Shown here: positions 25,501 through 36,850 of the stretch, piece by piece
How the letters are laid out: the number at the start of each line of letters is the position of its first letter
Numbering within the stretch: position 1 is the first letter of the stretch
Notes under the pieces: generated by a model
What the model was told of the DNA's origin: nothing
Databases searched by the model: none
The model's input: only the letters and a program-made list of their open reading frames with translations
Assembly (NCBI RefSeq): GCF_018294505.1
Contig: NC_057797.1
Coordinates: forward strand, 125,741,116 to 125,805,115
Direction of reading: 5' to 3'
Origin: Triticum aestivum
Lineage: Eukaryota; Streptophyta; Magnoliopsida; Poales; Poaceae
Length of the DNA stretch: 64,000 nt
Translations under genes and position numbers: made by a program

Positions 25501-26853
25501 TCTATATTTTCTTGCAGGCTGACTATGCTCATATGCTGCCTTTAGATATATCTAAGAGATCGCCATGCCATTAACAAATGATGTAAGCCTGTCAGTTTTC
25601 AACAACAAAGATGTAGTTTCTATAGAACCTTCAGCAAAGATATAGTCGAATCATCCAATCTACAAAGCCAAACGATCCAATCTACAAAGCAAGACACTGG
25701 AGAGTGTAACCTACCATCCCCTTGTAGTTGTGCGCGCGAAGGAAGTTGAGCAATGGGTACATGCTCTCCTTGTCATGGAACAGCTTCGATGACAAGTGCC
25801 TGTTCAGGAACTGCACACCGTTGCCAATGGACTTCGACAGCGATGGGCGCGGGAAGGAGGCGTTGAATGGCTCAAAGTCCAGCTCAAGCACAAAGTTGTT
25901 ATCGATGCTGCAATTTGAACAGAAGAAGTGTTATATAATAAAAACTAAGGTATAATCTGACTTCTTGAATCTTAATAATTTCACAAAACCACAGATACCT
26001 TCCATTCGCCAGTTGTTCCTTGAACTGCAAATACTCAGCGACGCTCAACTCCTCAACACCAAGCTCGCTCACATTGACCCTCACATACTCCCAGACGCCG
26101 GGCCTTGGCCGGATGGCGAGAGCAACCCATGGAGGGATGACAATTGCCTCCTATATGAGAAACCAACAGATCAAGAGCTGAACATCACTGGAATGACAGT
26201 GCAGTGCGTTTTGGTGGTGCAAACCTGTGCGCCCCTTAGGAGATCCTCAAAGGCGGTGTCCTTGAGCTTCTCGCGCTCGGCCTCAGGGATCGCGGCATTG
26301 TACTCAGCAGTGATCTGATGGGGCTGCAGCATCCCCTTTCCTTGGTTAACAAGCCTGAACAAGTTATCGTGTAACAGCAGGTGGGTCAGATCTATCAACA
26401 AACGTTACTTGAACAAAGTGTGGTAACAATTGTAGCAGTAAGAAAATGTTCAGGTACTTTGTTATAGTATGAATACAACTAGTATTAAGAAAGAAGTTAA
26501 AAGACAAATGGAAGGAGCGGTATTATATAGAAATGCAGGAACAATTGTTGAAACTTCATCATCAGTTCTTTTAATGGCCCTTGGTACAAATTTTGTAAAG
26601 AAAAAAATCATTGATCCAGCTCATACTATAGCATGACATAGAAATACGCAAGGCAACCATAATTCATCGCTTAACCGTGTCTCACATGCAGAGATTTGTA
26701 CAAATTGGCAGCCAGTCTAGCCTGCAAAAGATCAGGGACAGACCTTGAGAAGACGGCGACGAGCTCATTGGTGTGCGCAGAGAGGGAATCACCGATGCGC
26801 TCCCTCACGCTGTGGATGCGGCTCAGGGCGCGCCCTCCAGCAGTCTCCCCCAT
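22533..26853 (-). CDS. Sus1: Sucrose synthase (cereal Sus1 type), complete, 15 coding exons
   Basis: The coding exons are 26744-26853, 26225-26354, 25999-26150, 25715-25907, 25185-25303, 24886-25102, 24681-24776, 24418-24591, 24220-24336, 23967-24133, 23657-23881, 23261-23579, 22920-23164, 22674-22812 and 22533-22580. All have GT-AG borders, total 2451 nt, and give 816 aa, the usual length. The enzyme is a cytosolic GT-B glycosyltransferase (GT4): sucrose + UDP to UDP-glucose + fructose, feeding starch, cellulose and callose synthesis. The N-terminus [19 protein letters not shown] keeps Ser15, the known calcium-dependent kinase site. The substrate loop [15 protein letters not shown] spans residues 301-315. 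The E-X7-E motif (EAFGLTVIE, Glu678 and Glu686) is intact. It ends [12 protein letters not shown]. No stop or frameshift was found. The Sus1/Ss1 assignment is from recalled cereal sequences, so the symbol is tentative. Confidence 0.96.
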
Positions 26854-26867
26854 TGCTGTCCTCAAAC

Positions 26868-27902
26868 CTGAACAGCGGAAACAGTCATGTAAATCTGAAC
26901 AGCAGAAACAGTGGAGCCTCCTCCCACACAACAGGGCGCTCTGTCCTGGCAACGATGCATGAGCTCTACTGATATATAGAGCCGGAGGAAGAAGAAAGGT
27001 TGGCGTGGCGTGCAAGAGTGCCTAGAAGCCTGTGCTTTGGGAACCAGATCATGGGATTAGCGTGAGATGTATTGTAGCCGTTTCTTGCGTGGCTTGGCAA
27101 GCTAATTAAAACTGACCAAAGTATATGAGTAAGCACAGGAGCACGGAACTATTGCCGGGCAGGCTCTCCAGTTTTCCAATGGAGGACATGCAGATAATAG
27201 AAACGGATCAAGTAATTTAGTACTCCTAGTATTATACAATGACATGCACATGATCCACAAGGCAAGAAGCTTAATTAATTACTGGCCTTGGAAAAACTTT
27301 GGAGTACAGAGTTAATAGCTTTGGTCTGCAGGAAAAGTTAATAGCTTTAACAAGTTGCGTAAAATAGGAAGCAAAAAAAAAAACTGCTAGATTTACTTTT
27401 GCATTCCAGAAACTCCGAATATGCTCAAACTGAGGATAAGCCTGGCCTCCCCGAAGGATCCCACACAGGCGGACATGCATGGTATGCAACTCTGCACTGG
27501 ATCTCTACAGTACTGACATACGCCCATGCGCCTACACTGATTTAGTGTACAAACCGGCGTAATAATCACATGGATCTCCAAGCAGTTCACCCACTCTGCC
27601 ACCCTAGTTCCAGCTTGCGAAAGAAGAGAGAAGATCTTCTCCTTTGGGCTGGCTAGCTACAGCAACCAAGAGCATGACACCAGGGCTTGGACCCAAAGTG
27701 CATGCAGAGACCGAGAAGACCAGATTAATCCACAATCTTTTTATCAGTATATATGCTCTCGAACCTAAGCTGAAGAAACTAGAAAGAGAATTTCGCAGCA
27801 CCCCTCTTGAATCACTGAAACTAGGCTAGCCCCAGTTATCTCCGTAGTGTCCCAACCATAGCCACTCTTAAAGTACAGGGAAACTGGACATGGTTTCTTT
27901 AC
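26868..27902 (-). other. Leader (5' UTR) intron of sucrose synthase
   Basis: The donor GTAAAG is at 27897-27902 and the acceptor CTGTTCAG ends at 26868. The intron is about 1.03 kb and lies 14 nt before the start ATG. Plant Sus genes commonly carry a long leader intron, which in maize Sus genes is known to raise expression. It has no coding content. Confidence 0.8.
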
Positions 27903-28000
27903 CTTGCTCCAGAGGAGGAGGGCGAGGAACAAGGAAACGTCACCGGGGAAACGCGAGGCGAACTGGCCCGGGTTTGGTGCGCGGTGAGAGCGAGTGAGAT
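27903..28000 (-). other. Non-coding first exon of sucrose synthase
   Basis: The exon ends in CTCTGGAGCAAG before the GTAAAG donor. Its start is inferred to lie about 25-35 bp downstream of the TATA box at 28026-28033, so the upper limit is approximate. Confidence 0.65.
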
Positions 28001-28025
28001 GGCTGGGCGACGGTGCCCGCGCCCC

Positions 28026-28033
28026 TATTTATA
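28026..28033 (-). promoter_or_regulatory. TATA box of sucrose synthase
   Basis: The sequence on - is CGTGTATAAATAGGGGC, a near-consensus plant TATA box (TATAAATA) at the right distance from the first exon. Confidence 0.8.
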
Positions 28034-28495
28034 CACGGGCACGCGCGCCGGAGGAGCTGGCTGCCAGGAGGAGGAGGAGGCGTGGGTCAGGTGCAGCCGG
28101 TGCCACTGCCAGCTCCCATCGCCGGGCGGCCGGGGAAAAGGACGCTCCCCTTTCCGTCGCTTTGCTCGGCGCCCGCACTGGTTCTTGGCAGCGTCGCATC
28201 GACGGCCGTGGAGGCTCCGGTTTGGCTTGGAGATTAGCGCCCGGCCGGTTCCCGAGGCGGTGAAGACAGGTGCTCCGGCTCGGAGGAATGCACCGCGCCA
28301 AGTGTTTCGCTTTGTGGCAGGCGCGCCGTGACAAGTGTTCCGTGCTGGCGAGCCATCGGCTGCATGCACTGGCGCTGTCTGCGACAAATTCTGTTGCGTG
28401 CGACCGCATTTGTTTTCTTCTTCTTTTGCTGGGAACCGCATTTGTTTTACCTCTCCGCGAAAAGAAGAAGCCGCGTTTGTTCATGCACCTGCACC
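28034..28495 (-). promoter_or_regulatory. Proximal promoter of sucrose synthase, cut by LINE insertion
   Basis: This is GC-rich, non-coding sequence upstream of the TATA box. A TGCATGCA word (RY-like) lies near 28361. It ends where the T run of the LINE tail begins at 28496, so only about 0.46 kb of non-transposon upstream sequence remains. The long frames across it on both strands have no recognisable domains and arise from GC richness. Confidence 0.6.
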
Positions 28496-28696
28496 TTTTT
28501 TTTTGCTAGTAAAAGAGCTTTATTGCTAACTAATCAGGCATACAATCATGATACAACATATCCGTTAGGAATACTGGAATGCAATTAAGCCATAAGCATC
28601 TCCTCCTAACATTTGTCGCCTGCTTCGCACATAAGTGAGCCGCCTCATTAGCGTCTCTTCGTACGAAAATTAGCTTAAAACTCTTAAATTGTGCAC

Positions 28697-29863
28697 TCAG
28701 TTCTTTGATCTCATGAAGAACTCCAACGATCTCAGCACGATCAAAATCTTTTGTCTCCCACAGTTTATGATTGCTTGAGCGTCGCTCTCGACGACAACTC
28801 TACGGAAGCCTCTCTCCAGGGCCATTCGGACCCCATCCTGAATCGCCTCAGCTTCCATTGCCATCGAGCTTGCTGCAAACTCGTACCAAAGGGCTTGTGC
28901 ACGTAAGACATTGCCAAAACTATCACGGATCACCAGCCCGGAAGACCCTTGATTGGTATTCTCATCAAAGGAGGCATCAACACTCACCTTGATCACTCCA
29001 TTTTCAGGTGGTGACCATTTAGCTTTCACCTTCGACGCCTTAACTATGGTTTCTTTTCCTGCCATAATCAAATCCATCACTGTATCAGTAACCCATTTGA
29101 CAGATTGCGCTATGGTACGTCCAGCCTCCCCATGTCTTCTTGCATTTCACTCAGTCCATATTGCCCACGCACCACAACAAATAACGCAAGCATCTGCTTG
29201 AGAAACTTTGGTTCCATCAACAAGATCAAGTGTCCACGGCTGCGGGTGAAGTTTGAGAATTTTAATGCCAGTTAGACTTTTAATCTCGTCCCAAAAACTC
29301 CGAGCCCAAATGCAATAAAAAATTGCATGCATCGAAGTTTCCGGCTGCCCACAACTTTCACAGAAGTCAATTTCCTCCATATGTCTTCGCTTCAGCACCG
29401 CGCGGCACGGAATGAAATCATGACAAATACGCCACCAGAAATTCCTAACCTTTGGAGGAACTTGAAGTCGCCACATTTTCTTCCATGCATTTGCTTGACT
29501 GCTACTGGAACCCGGCTGGACTCTTTGATGGCATTTAGCTACTAGCTCTCTATATGCTGATCTTACTGTGAAATTCCCATGCTTTTCAAAGTGCCACGCC
29601 CATGAGTCCTCGATGAAGCAACCGAGGGGGATCCTGCAGATTGCACTCACATCAGGTTCAACAAAATGCAATTTTATCATATTGATATCCCATTCCCCAG
29701 TGTCTTCATCTATCAGATCTTGTACTGTGTTCACGGTTGCACTTGGGAGCTTCACAATAGGTTTGAAACCATAATTAGATTGGATACATGGATCATCGCA
29801 AGGCCGAATAGAAGAGCCATCTCCAACCCTCTTCACCAAGTTTTAGTACCTCTTTGTCATGGA
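28697..29863 (-). pseudogene. LINE ORF2, 3' part: zf-RVT and RNase H
   Basis: About 29180-29839 encodes the zinc-binding region found after plant LINE RTs (WKKMWRLQVPPKVRNFWWR, then C-X2-C in CESCGQ and later H and C residues). About 28697-29080 encodes a plant-type RNase H: KVSVDASFDENT, then AMEAEAIQDGVRMA and VVESDAQAII, so the acidic residues are kept. There is a frameshift near 29840 and another between the two domains (about 29140). The 5' part lies at 38597-40612. Confidence 0.85.
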
Positions 29864-29868
29864 GTATT

Positions 29869-31607
29869 TGTTGGGTTTCGTAGTAATTTCAAAATTATCC
29901 TACGCACACACAGGATCATGTGATGCATAGCAACGAGGGGAGAGTATTGTCTACGTACCCAACGCAGACCGACTGCGGAAGCGATGACACGACGTAGAGG
30001 AAGTAGTCATACGTCTTCTCGATCCAACCGATCAAGTACCGAAACTACGGCACCTCCGAGTTCGAGCACACGTTCAGCTCGATGACGATCCCCGGACTCC
30101 GATCCAGCAAAGTGTCGGGGAAGAGTTTCGTCAGCACGACGGCGTGGTGACGATCTTGATGAACTACAGCAGCAGGGCTTCGCCTAAACTCCGCTACAGT
30201 ATTATCGAGGAATATGGTGGCAGGGGGCACCGCACACGGCTAAGGAATAGATCACGTGGATCAACTTGTGTCAACTTGTGTGTTTTGGGGTGCCTCTACC
30301 TCAGTATATAAAGGAGCCAAGGGGGGAGGGGGCGCCGGCCAAGAGAGAGAGGCGCAGGAGGAGTCCTACTCCTACCGGGAGTAGGACTCCCCCCCCCAAT
30401 CCTATTCCAACTAGGATTCCCAAGGGGGAAAGAGGGAGAGGGGTGGCCGGCCACCTCTCCTAGTCCTAATAGGACTAGGGGAAGGGGGAGGCGCGCAGCC
30501 CCCTTGGGCTGCCCCTTTCTCCTTTCCACTAAGGCCCATGATGGCCCATATGGCTCCCGGGGGGTTCCGGTAACCTCCCGGTAACCCGGTAAAATCCCGA
30601 TTTCACCCGGAACACTTCCGATGTCCAAACATAGGCTTCCAATATATCAATCTTTATGTCTCGACCATTTCGAGACTCCTCGTCATGTCCGTGATCACAT
30701 CCGGGACTCCGAACAACCTTCGGTACATCAAAATGCATAAACTCATAATATAACTGTCATCGTAACCTTAAGCGTGCGGACCCTACGGGTTCGAGAACAA
30801 TGTAGACATGACCGAGACACGTCTCCGGTCAATAACCAATAGCGGGACCTGGATGCCCATATTGGCTCCTACATATTCTACGAAGATCTTTATCGGTCAG
30901 ACCGCATAACAACATACGTTGTTCCCTTTGTCATCGGTATGTTACTTGCCCGAGATTCGATCGTCGGTATCCAATACCTAGTTCAATCTCGTTACCGGCA
31001 AGTCTCTTTACTCGTTCCGTAATACATCATCTCACAACTAACATATTAGTTGTAATGCTTGCAAGGCTTATGTGATGTGTATTACCGAGAGGGCCCAGAG
31101 ATACCTCTCCGACAATCGGAGTGACAAATCCTAATCTCGAAATACGCCAACCCAACATCGACCATTGGAGACACCTGTAGTACTCCTTTATAATCACCCA
31201 GTTACGTTGTGACGTTTGGTAGTACCCAAAGTGTTCCTCCGGTAAACGGGAGTTGCATAATCTCATAGTCATAGGAACATGTATAAGTCATGAAGAAAGC
31301 AATAGCAACATACTAAACGATCGGGTGCTAAGCTAATGGAATGGGTCATGTCAATCAGATCATTCTACTAATGATGTGACCTCGTTAATCAAATAACAAC
31401 TCATTGTTCATGGTTAGGAAACATAACCATCTTTGATTAACGAGCTAGTCAAGTAGAGGCATACTAGTGACACTTTGTTTGTCTATGTATTCACACATGT
31501 ATTATGTTTCCGGTAAATACAATTCTAGCATGAATAATAAACATTTATCATGATTATAAGGAAATAAATAATAACTTTATTATTGCCTCTAGGGCATATT
31601 TCCTTCA
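29869..31607 (-). repeat. 3' LTR of the copia element
   Basis: 1739 bp with TG...CA ends, on the - strand. A TATA-like motif (TTTATATA on -) lies at 30305-30312, preceded in element sense by two strong hairpins (30469-30489 and 30360-30390). Confidence 0.93.
30360..30390. repeat. Perfect 13-bp-stem hairpin in the LTR
   Basis: GGAGTCCTACTCC (30360-30372), loop TACCG, GGAGTAGGACTCC (30378-30390). A second palindrome, CCTAGTCCTA-A-TAGGACTAGG, is at 30469-30489. Both are conserved in the other LTR (about 37342-37372 and 37450-37470) and lie just upstream of the TATA motif in element sense. Confidence 0.8.
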
Positions 31608-31640
31608 GTCTCCCACTTGCACTAGAGTCAATAATCTAGA

Positions 31641-33233
31641 TTACACTGTAATGATTCTAACACCCATGGAGCCTTGGTGCTGATCATGTTTTGCTCGTGG
31701 AAGAGGCTTAGTCAATGGGTCTGCAACATTCAGATCCGTATGTATCTTGCAAATCTCTATGTCTCCCACCTGGACTAGATCCCGGATGGAGTTGAAGCGT
31801 CTCTTGATGTGTTTGGTCCTTTTGTGAAATCTGGATTCCTTTGCCAAGGCAATTGCACCAGTATTGTCACAAAAGATTTTCATTGGACCCGATGCACTAG
31901 GTATGACACCTAGATCGGATATGAACTCCTTCATCCAGACTCCTTCATTTGCTGCTTCCGAAGCAGCTATGTATTCCGCTTCACATGTAGATCCCGCTAC
32001 AACGCTTTGTTTAGAACTGCACCAACTGACAGCTCCACCGTTTAATGTAAACACGTATCCGGTTTGCGATTTAGAATCGTCCGGATCAGTGTCAAAGCTT
32101 GCATCAACGTAACCTTTTACGATGAGCTCTTTGTCACCTCCATATATGAGAAACATATCCTTAGTCCTTTTCAGGTATTTCAGGATGTTCTTGACCGCTG
32201 TCCAGTGATCCACTCCTGGATTACTTTGGTACCTCCCTGCTAAACTTATAGCAAGGCATACATTAGGTCTGGTACACAGCATTGCATACATGATAGATCC
32301 TATGGCTGATGCATAGGGAACATCTTTCATATTCTCTCTATCTTCTGCAGTGGTCGGGCATTGAGTCTTACTCAACTTCACACCTTGTAATACAGGCAAG
32401 AATCCTTTCTTTGCTTGATCCATTTTGAATTTCTTCAAAATTTTGTCAAGGTATGTGCTTTGTGAAAGTCCAATTAAGCGTCTTGATCTATCTCTATAGA
32501 TCTTAATGCCTAATATGTAAGCAGCTTCACCGAGGTCTTTAATTGAAAAACTTTTATTCAAGTATCCCTTTATGCTATCCAGAAATTCTATATCATTTCC
32601 AATTAGTAATATGTCATCCACATATAATATCAGAAATGCTACAGAGCTCCCACTCACTTTCTTGTAAATACAGGCTTCTCCGAAAGTCTGTATAAAACCA
32701 AATGCTTTGATCACACTATCAAAACGTTTATTCCAACTCCGAGAGGCTTGCACCAGTCCATAAATGGATCGCTGGAGCTTGCACACTTTGTTAGCTCCCT
32801 TTGGATCGACAAAACCTTCTGGTTGCATCATATACAACTCTTCTTCCAGAAATCCATTCAGGAATGCAGTTTTGACATCCATCTGCCAAATTTCATAATC
32901 ATAAAATGCGGCAATTGCTAACATGATTCGGACGGACTTAAGCATCGCTACGGGTGAGAAGGTCTCATCGTAGTCAATCCCTTGAACTTGCCGAAAACCT
33001 TTTGCGACAAGTCGAGCTTTGTAGACAGTAACATTACCATCAGCGTCAGTCTTCTTCTTAAAGATCCATTTATTCTCAATTGCTTGCCGATCATCGGGCA
33101 AGTCAACCAAAGTCCATACTTTGTTCTCATACATGGATCCCATCTCAGATTTCATGGCTTCAAGCCACTTTGCGGAATCTGGGCTCACCATCGCTTCTTC
33201 ATAGTTCGTAGGTTCATCATGATCTAGTAGCAT
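31641..33233 (-). CDS. Copia pol, RT and RNase H part
   Basis: An open frame of 530 codons. RT motifs are present (KARLVAKGFRQVQGIDY, QMDVKTAFLNG, and the catalytic LYVDDILL), followed by RNase H with VDASFDTD, EAEYIA and DNTGAIALA and the copia C-terminus NVADPLTKPL. The active-site residues look intact. It is separated from the integrase frame by one frameshift near 33300, so the original polyprotein is broken, but the RT-RNase H part is nearly pristine. Confidence 0.92.
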   Translation of the reverse strand: MLLDHDEPTNYEEAMVSPDSAKWLEAMKSEMGSMYENKVWTLVDLPDDRQAIENKWIFKKKTDADGNVTVYKARLVAKGFRQVQGIDYDETFSPVAMLKSVRIMLAIAAFYDYEIWQMDVKTAFLNGFLEEELYMMQPEGFVDPKGANKVCKLQRSIYGLVQASRSWNKRFDSVIKAFGFIQTFGEACIYKKVSGSSVAFLILYVDDILLIGNDIEFLDSIKGYLNKSFSIKDLGEAAYILGIKIYRDRSRRLIGLSQSTYLDKILKKFKMDQAKKGFLPVLQGVKLSKTQCPTTAEDRENMKDVPYASAIGSIMYAMLCTRPNVCLAISLAGRYQSNPGVDHWTAVKNILKYLKRTKDMFLIYGGDKELIVKGYVDASFDTDPDDSKSQTGYVFTLNGGAVSWCSSKQSVVAGSTCEAEYIAASEAANEGVWMKEFISDLGVIPSASGPMKIFCDNTGAIALAKESRFHKRTKHIKRRFNSIRDLVQVGDIEICKIHTDLNVADPLTKPLPRAKHDQHQGSMGVRIITV

Positions 33234-33298
33234 GACCTTCCAGAACAGGATTACCGTACCACTCTGGTGCGGATCTTACTCTGGTTGATCTACGAGGT

Positions 33299-34393
33299 TC
33301 AGTAGTATCTTGATCTGAAGTTTTCATGATCATTATCATTGGCTTCCTCACTAACTGGTATAGGTGTCACTGAAACAGTTTTCTGTGATGAACTACTTTC
33401 CAGTAAGGGAGCAGGTACAGTTACCTCGTCAAGTTCTACTTTCCTCCCACTCACTTCTTTCGAGAGAAACTCCTTCTCTAGAAATGATCCATTCTTAGCA
33501 ACGAATGTCTTGCCTTCGGATCTGTGATAGAAGGTGTACCCAACAGTTTCCTTTGGGTATCCTATGAAGACACATTTCTCCGATTTGGGTTCGAGCTTAT
33601 CAGGTTGAAGCTTTTTCACATAAGCATCGCAGCCCCAAACTTTAAGAAACGACAACTTTGGTTTCTTGCCAAACCACAGTTCATAAGGCGTCGTCTCAAC
33701 GGATTTTGATGGTGCCCTATTTAACGTGAATGCGGCCGTCTCTAAAGCATATCCCCAAAATGATAGCGGTAAATCAGTAAGAGACATCATAGATCGCACC
33801 ATATCTAGTAAAGTACGATTACGATGTTCGGACACACCATTACGCTGTGGTGTTCCGGGTGGCGTGAGTTGCGAAACTATTCCACAGTTTTTCAAATGTA
33901 CACCAAACTCGTAACTCAAATATTCTCCTCCACGATCAGATCGTAGAAACTTTATTTTCTTGTTACGATGATTTTCAACTTCACTCTGAAATTCTTTGAA
34001 CTTTTCAAATGTTTCAGACTTATGTTTCATTAAGTAGATATACCCATATCTGCTTAAATCATCTGTGAAGGTGAGAAAATAACGATATCCGCCACGAGCC
34101 TCAATATTCATCGGGCCACATACATCGGTATGTATGATTTCCAACAAATCTGTTGCTCTCTCCATAGTACCGGAGAACGGTGTTTTAGTCATCTTGCCCA
34201 TGAGGCACGGTTCGCAAGTACCAAGTGATTCATAATCAAGTGGTTCCAAAAGTCCATCAGCATGGAGTTTCTTCATGCGCTTTATACCGATATGACCTAA
34301 ACGACAGTGCCACAAATAAGTTGCACTTTCATTATCAACTCTGCATCTTTTGGCTTCAACATTATGAATATGTGTATTACTACTATTGAGATT
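33299..34393 (-). pseudogene. Copia pol, GAG-pre-integrase and integrase part
   Basis: A long frame: the zinc-binding region has WHCRLGHIGIKRMKKL and CEPCLMGKMTK. The core has the D-D-E residues in IIHTDVCGP, LRSDRGGEY and QRNGVSEHRNRT. The C-terminal part carries KVWGCDAYVKK and FIGYP. It is joined in the same frame to the protease part across one TAG at 34394-34396, and leaves frame near 33300. One nonsense and one frameshift mutation are the main defects. Confidence 0.88.
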
Positions 34394-34887
34394 CTATAAG
34401 AATAGACCACTCTTCAAGGGTGCATGACCATAAAAGATATTACTCATATAAATAGAACAACCATTATTCTCTGATTTAAATGAATAACCGTCTCGCATTA
34501 AACAAGATCCAGATATAATGTTCATGCTCAACGCTGGCACCAAATAACAATTACTTAGGTCTAATATTAATCCCGAAGGTAGATGTAGAGGTAGCGTGCC
34601 GACCGCGATCACATCGACTTTGGAACCGTTTCCCACGCGCATCGTCACCTCGTCCTTTGCCAGTGCCCGCTTATTCCGTAGTCCCTGTTTCGAGTTGCAA
34701 ATATTAGCAACAGAACCAGTATCAAATACCCAGGTGCTACTGCGAGCTCTAGTAAGGTACACATCAATAACATGTATATCACATATACCTTTGTTCACCT
34801 TGCCATCCTTCTTATCCGCCAAATACTTGGGGCAGTTCCGCTTCCAGTGACCAGTCTGCTTGCAGTAGAAGCACTCAGTTTCAGGCT
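34394..34887 (-). pseudogene. Copia gag zinc knuckle and aspartic protease part
   Basis: It starts after a frameshift in gag. The zinc knuckle CFYCKQTGHWKRNC (C-X2-C-X4-H-X4-C) is at about 34835-34880. The protease has the catalytic DTGS in WVFDTGSVANICNS. The frame ends at a premature TAG at 34394-34396; the reading frame beyond it continues into the integrase. Confidence 0.85.
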
Positions 34888-35612
34888 TAGGTCCAGACTT
34901 GGGTTTCTTCTCTTGAGCAGCAACTTGCTTGCCGTTCTTCTTGAAGTTCCCCTTTTTTCTTGAAACTAGTGGTCTTGTTAACCATCAACACTTGATGCTC
35001 CTTCTTGATTTCTACCTCCGCAGCTTTCAGCATTGCGAAGAGCTCGGGAATAGTCTTGTTCATCCCTTGCATATTATAGTTCATCACGAAGCTCTTGTAG
35101 CTTGGTGGCAGTGATTGGAGAATTCTGTCAATAACGCAATCATTCGGAAGATTAACTCCCAATTGAATCAAGTGATTATTATACCCAGACATTTTGAGTA
35201 TATGCTCACTGACAGAACTGTTCTCCTCCATCTTGCAGCTATAGAACTTATTGGAGACTTCATATCTCTCAATTCGGGCATTTGCTTGAAATATTAACTT
35301 CAACTCCTGGAACATCTCATATGCTCCATGACGTTCAAAACGTCGTTGAAGTCCCGATTCTAAGCCGTAAAGCATGGCACACTGAACTATCGAGTAGTCA
35401 TCAGCTTTGCTCTGCCAGACGTTCATAACATCTGGTGTTGCTCCAGCAGCAGGCCTGGCACCCAGCGGTGCTTCCAGGACGTAATTTTTCTGTGCAGCAA
35501 TGAGGATAATCCTCAAGTTACGGACCCAGTCCGTGTAATTGCTACCATCATCTTTCAACTTTGCTTTCTCAAGGAACGCATTAAAATTCAATGGAACAAC
35601 AGCACGAGCCAT
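34887..35612 (-). CDS. Copia Gag (capsid) part
   Basis: 241 codons from MARAVVPLNFNAF at 35612. It matches the plant copia Gag family (UBN2/retrotran_gag type), with NYTDWVRNLRIIL and LHLIQLGV-like segments. The frame shifts in the A/T-rich run near 34955-34965 (a run of T on + followed by CTTG), so the zinc knuckle is in another frame. The homopolymer length change is the only obvious defect. Confidence 0.85.
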   Translation of the reverse strand: MARAVVPLNFNAFLEKAKLKDDGSNYTDWVRNLRIILIAAQKNYVLEAPLGARPAAGATPDVMNVWQSKADDYSIVQCAMLYGLESGLQRRFERHGAYEMFQELKLIFQANARIERYEVSNKFYSCKMEENSSVSEHILKMSGYNNHLIQLGVNLPNDCVIDRILQSLPPSYKSFVMNYNMQGMNKTIPELFAMLKAAEVEIKKEHQVLMVNKTTSFKKKGELQEERQASCCSREETQVWT

Positions 35613-36850
35613 CTATCTACAATCAACATAAACAAGCAAGATACTATCAGGTACTAAGTTCATGATAAATTTAAGTTCAATTAATCATATTATTTAAGAA
35701 CTCCCACTTAGATAGACATCCCTCTAATCCTCTAAGTGATTACGTGATCCAAATCAACTAAACCATGACCGATCATCACGTGAGATGGAGTAGTTTTCAA
35801 TGGTGAACATCATTTATGTTGATCATATCTACTATATGATTCACGCTCGAGCTTTCGGTCTCCGTGTTCCGAGGCCATATCTGCATATGCTAGGCTCGTC
35901 AAGTTTAACCTGAGTATTCTGCGTGTGCAAAAACTGGCTTGCACCCGTTGTAGATGGACGTAGAGCTTATCACACCCGATCATCACGTGGTGTCTGGGCA
36001 CGACGAACTTTGGCAACGGTGCATACTCAGGGAGAACACTTCTTGATAATTTAGTGAGAGATCATCTTATAATGCTACCGTCAATCAAAGCAAGATAAGA
36101 TGCATAAAAAGATAAACATCACATGCAATCAATATAAGTGATATGATATGGTCATCATCATCTTGTGCTTGTGATCTCCATCTCCGAAGCACCGTCATGA
36201 TCACCATCGTCACCGGCGCGACACCTTGATCTCCATCGTAGCATCGTTGTCGTCTCGCCAATCTTATGCTTTCACGACTATCACTACCATTTAGTAATAA
36301 AGTAAAGCATTACATCGCGATTGCATTGCATACAATAAAGCGACAATCATATGGCTCCTGCCAGTTGCCGATAACTTGGTTACAAAACATGATCATCTTA
36401 TACAATAAAATTCAGCATCATGCCTTGACCATATCACATCACAACATGCCCTGCAAAAACAAGTTAGACGTCCTCTACTTTGTTGTTGCATGTTTTACGT
36501 GGCTGCTACGGGCTTAAGTAAGAACCAATCTCACCTACGCATCAAAACCACAACGATAGTTTGTCAAATAGACTCCGTTTTAACCTTCGCAAGGACCGGG
36601 CGTAGCCATACTTGGTTCAACTAAAGTTGGAGAGACAGTCGCCCGCAAGCCATCTCTGTGCAAAGCACGTCGAGGGAACCGGTCTCGCGTAAGCGTACGC
36701 GTAAGGTTGGTCTGGGTCGTCTCGTCCAACAATACCGCCGAACCAAAGTATGACATGCTGGTAGGCAGTATGACTTGTATCGTCCATAACTCACTTGTGT
36801 TCTACTCGTGCATATAACATCAACATCAATAACCTAGGCTCGGATGCCAC
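35613..36850 (-). other. 5' untranslated leader of the copia element
   Basis: Non-coding sequence between the 5' LTR and gag, about 1.24 kb, as is usual for BARE/WIS-type elements, whose leader carries packaging and dimerisation signals. The primer binding site is at its right edge (about 36838-36849). Confidence 0.75.

Noticed and set aside
22533..26853. Sucrose synthase as a pseudogene
   Set aside because: All exons join in phase with GT-AG borders and no internal stop; many short frames in the region are exon pieces plus intron read-through.
27984..28509. Frames on both strands over the sucrose synthase promoter
   Set aside because: They cross the TATA box and first exon; low-complexity Arg, Gly and Ala content only.
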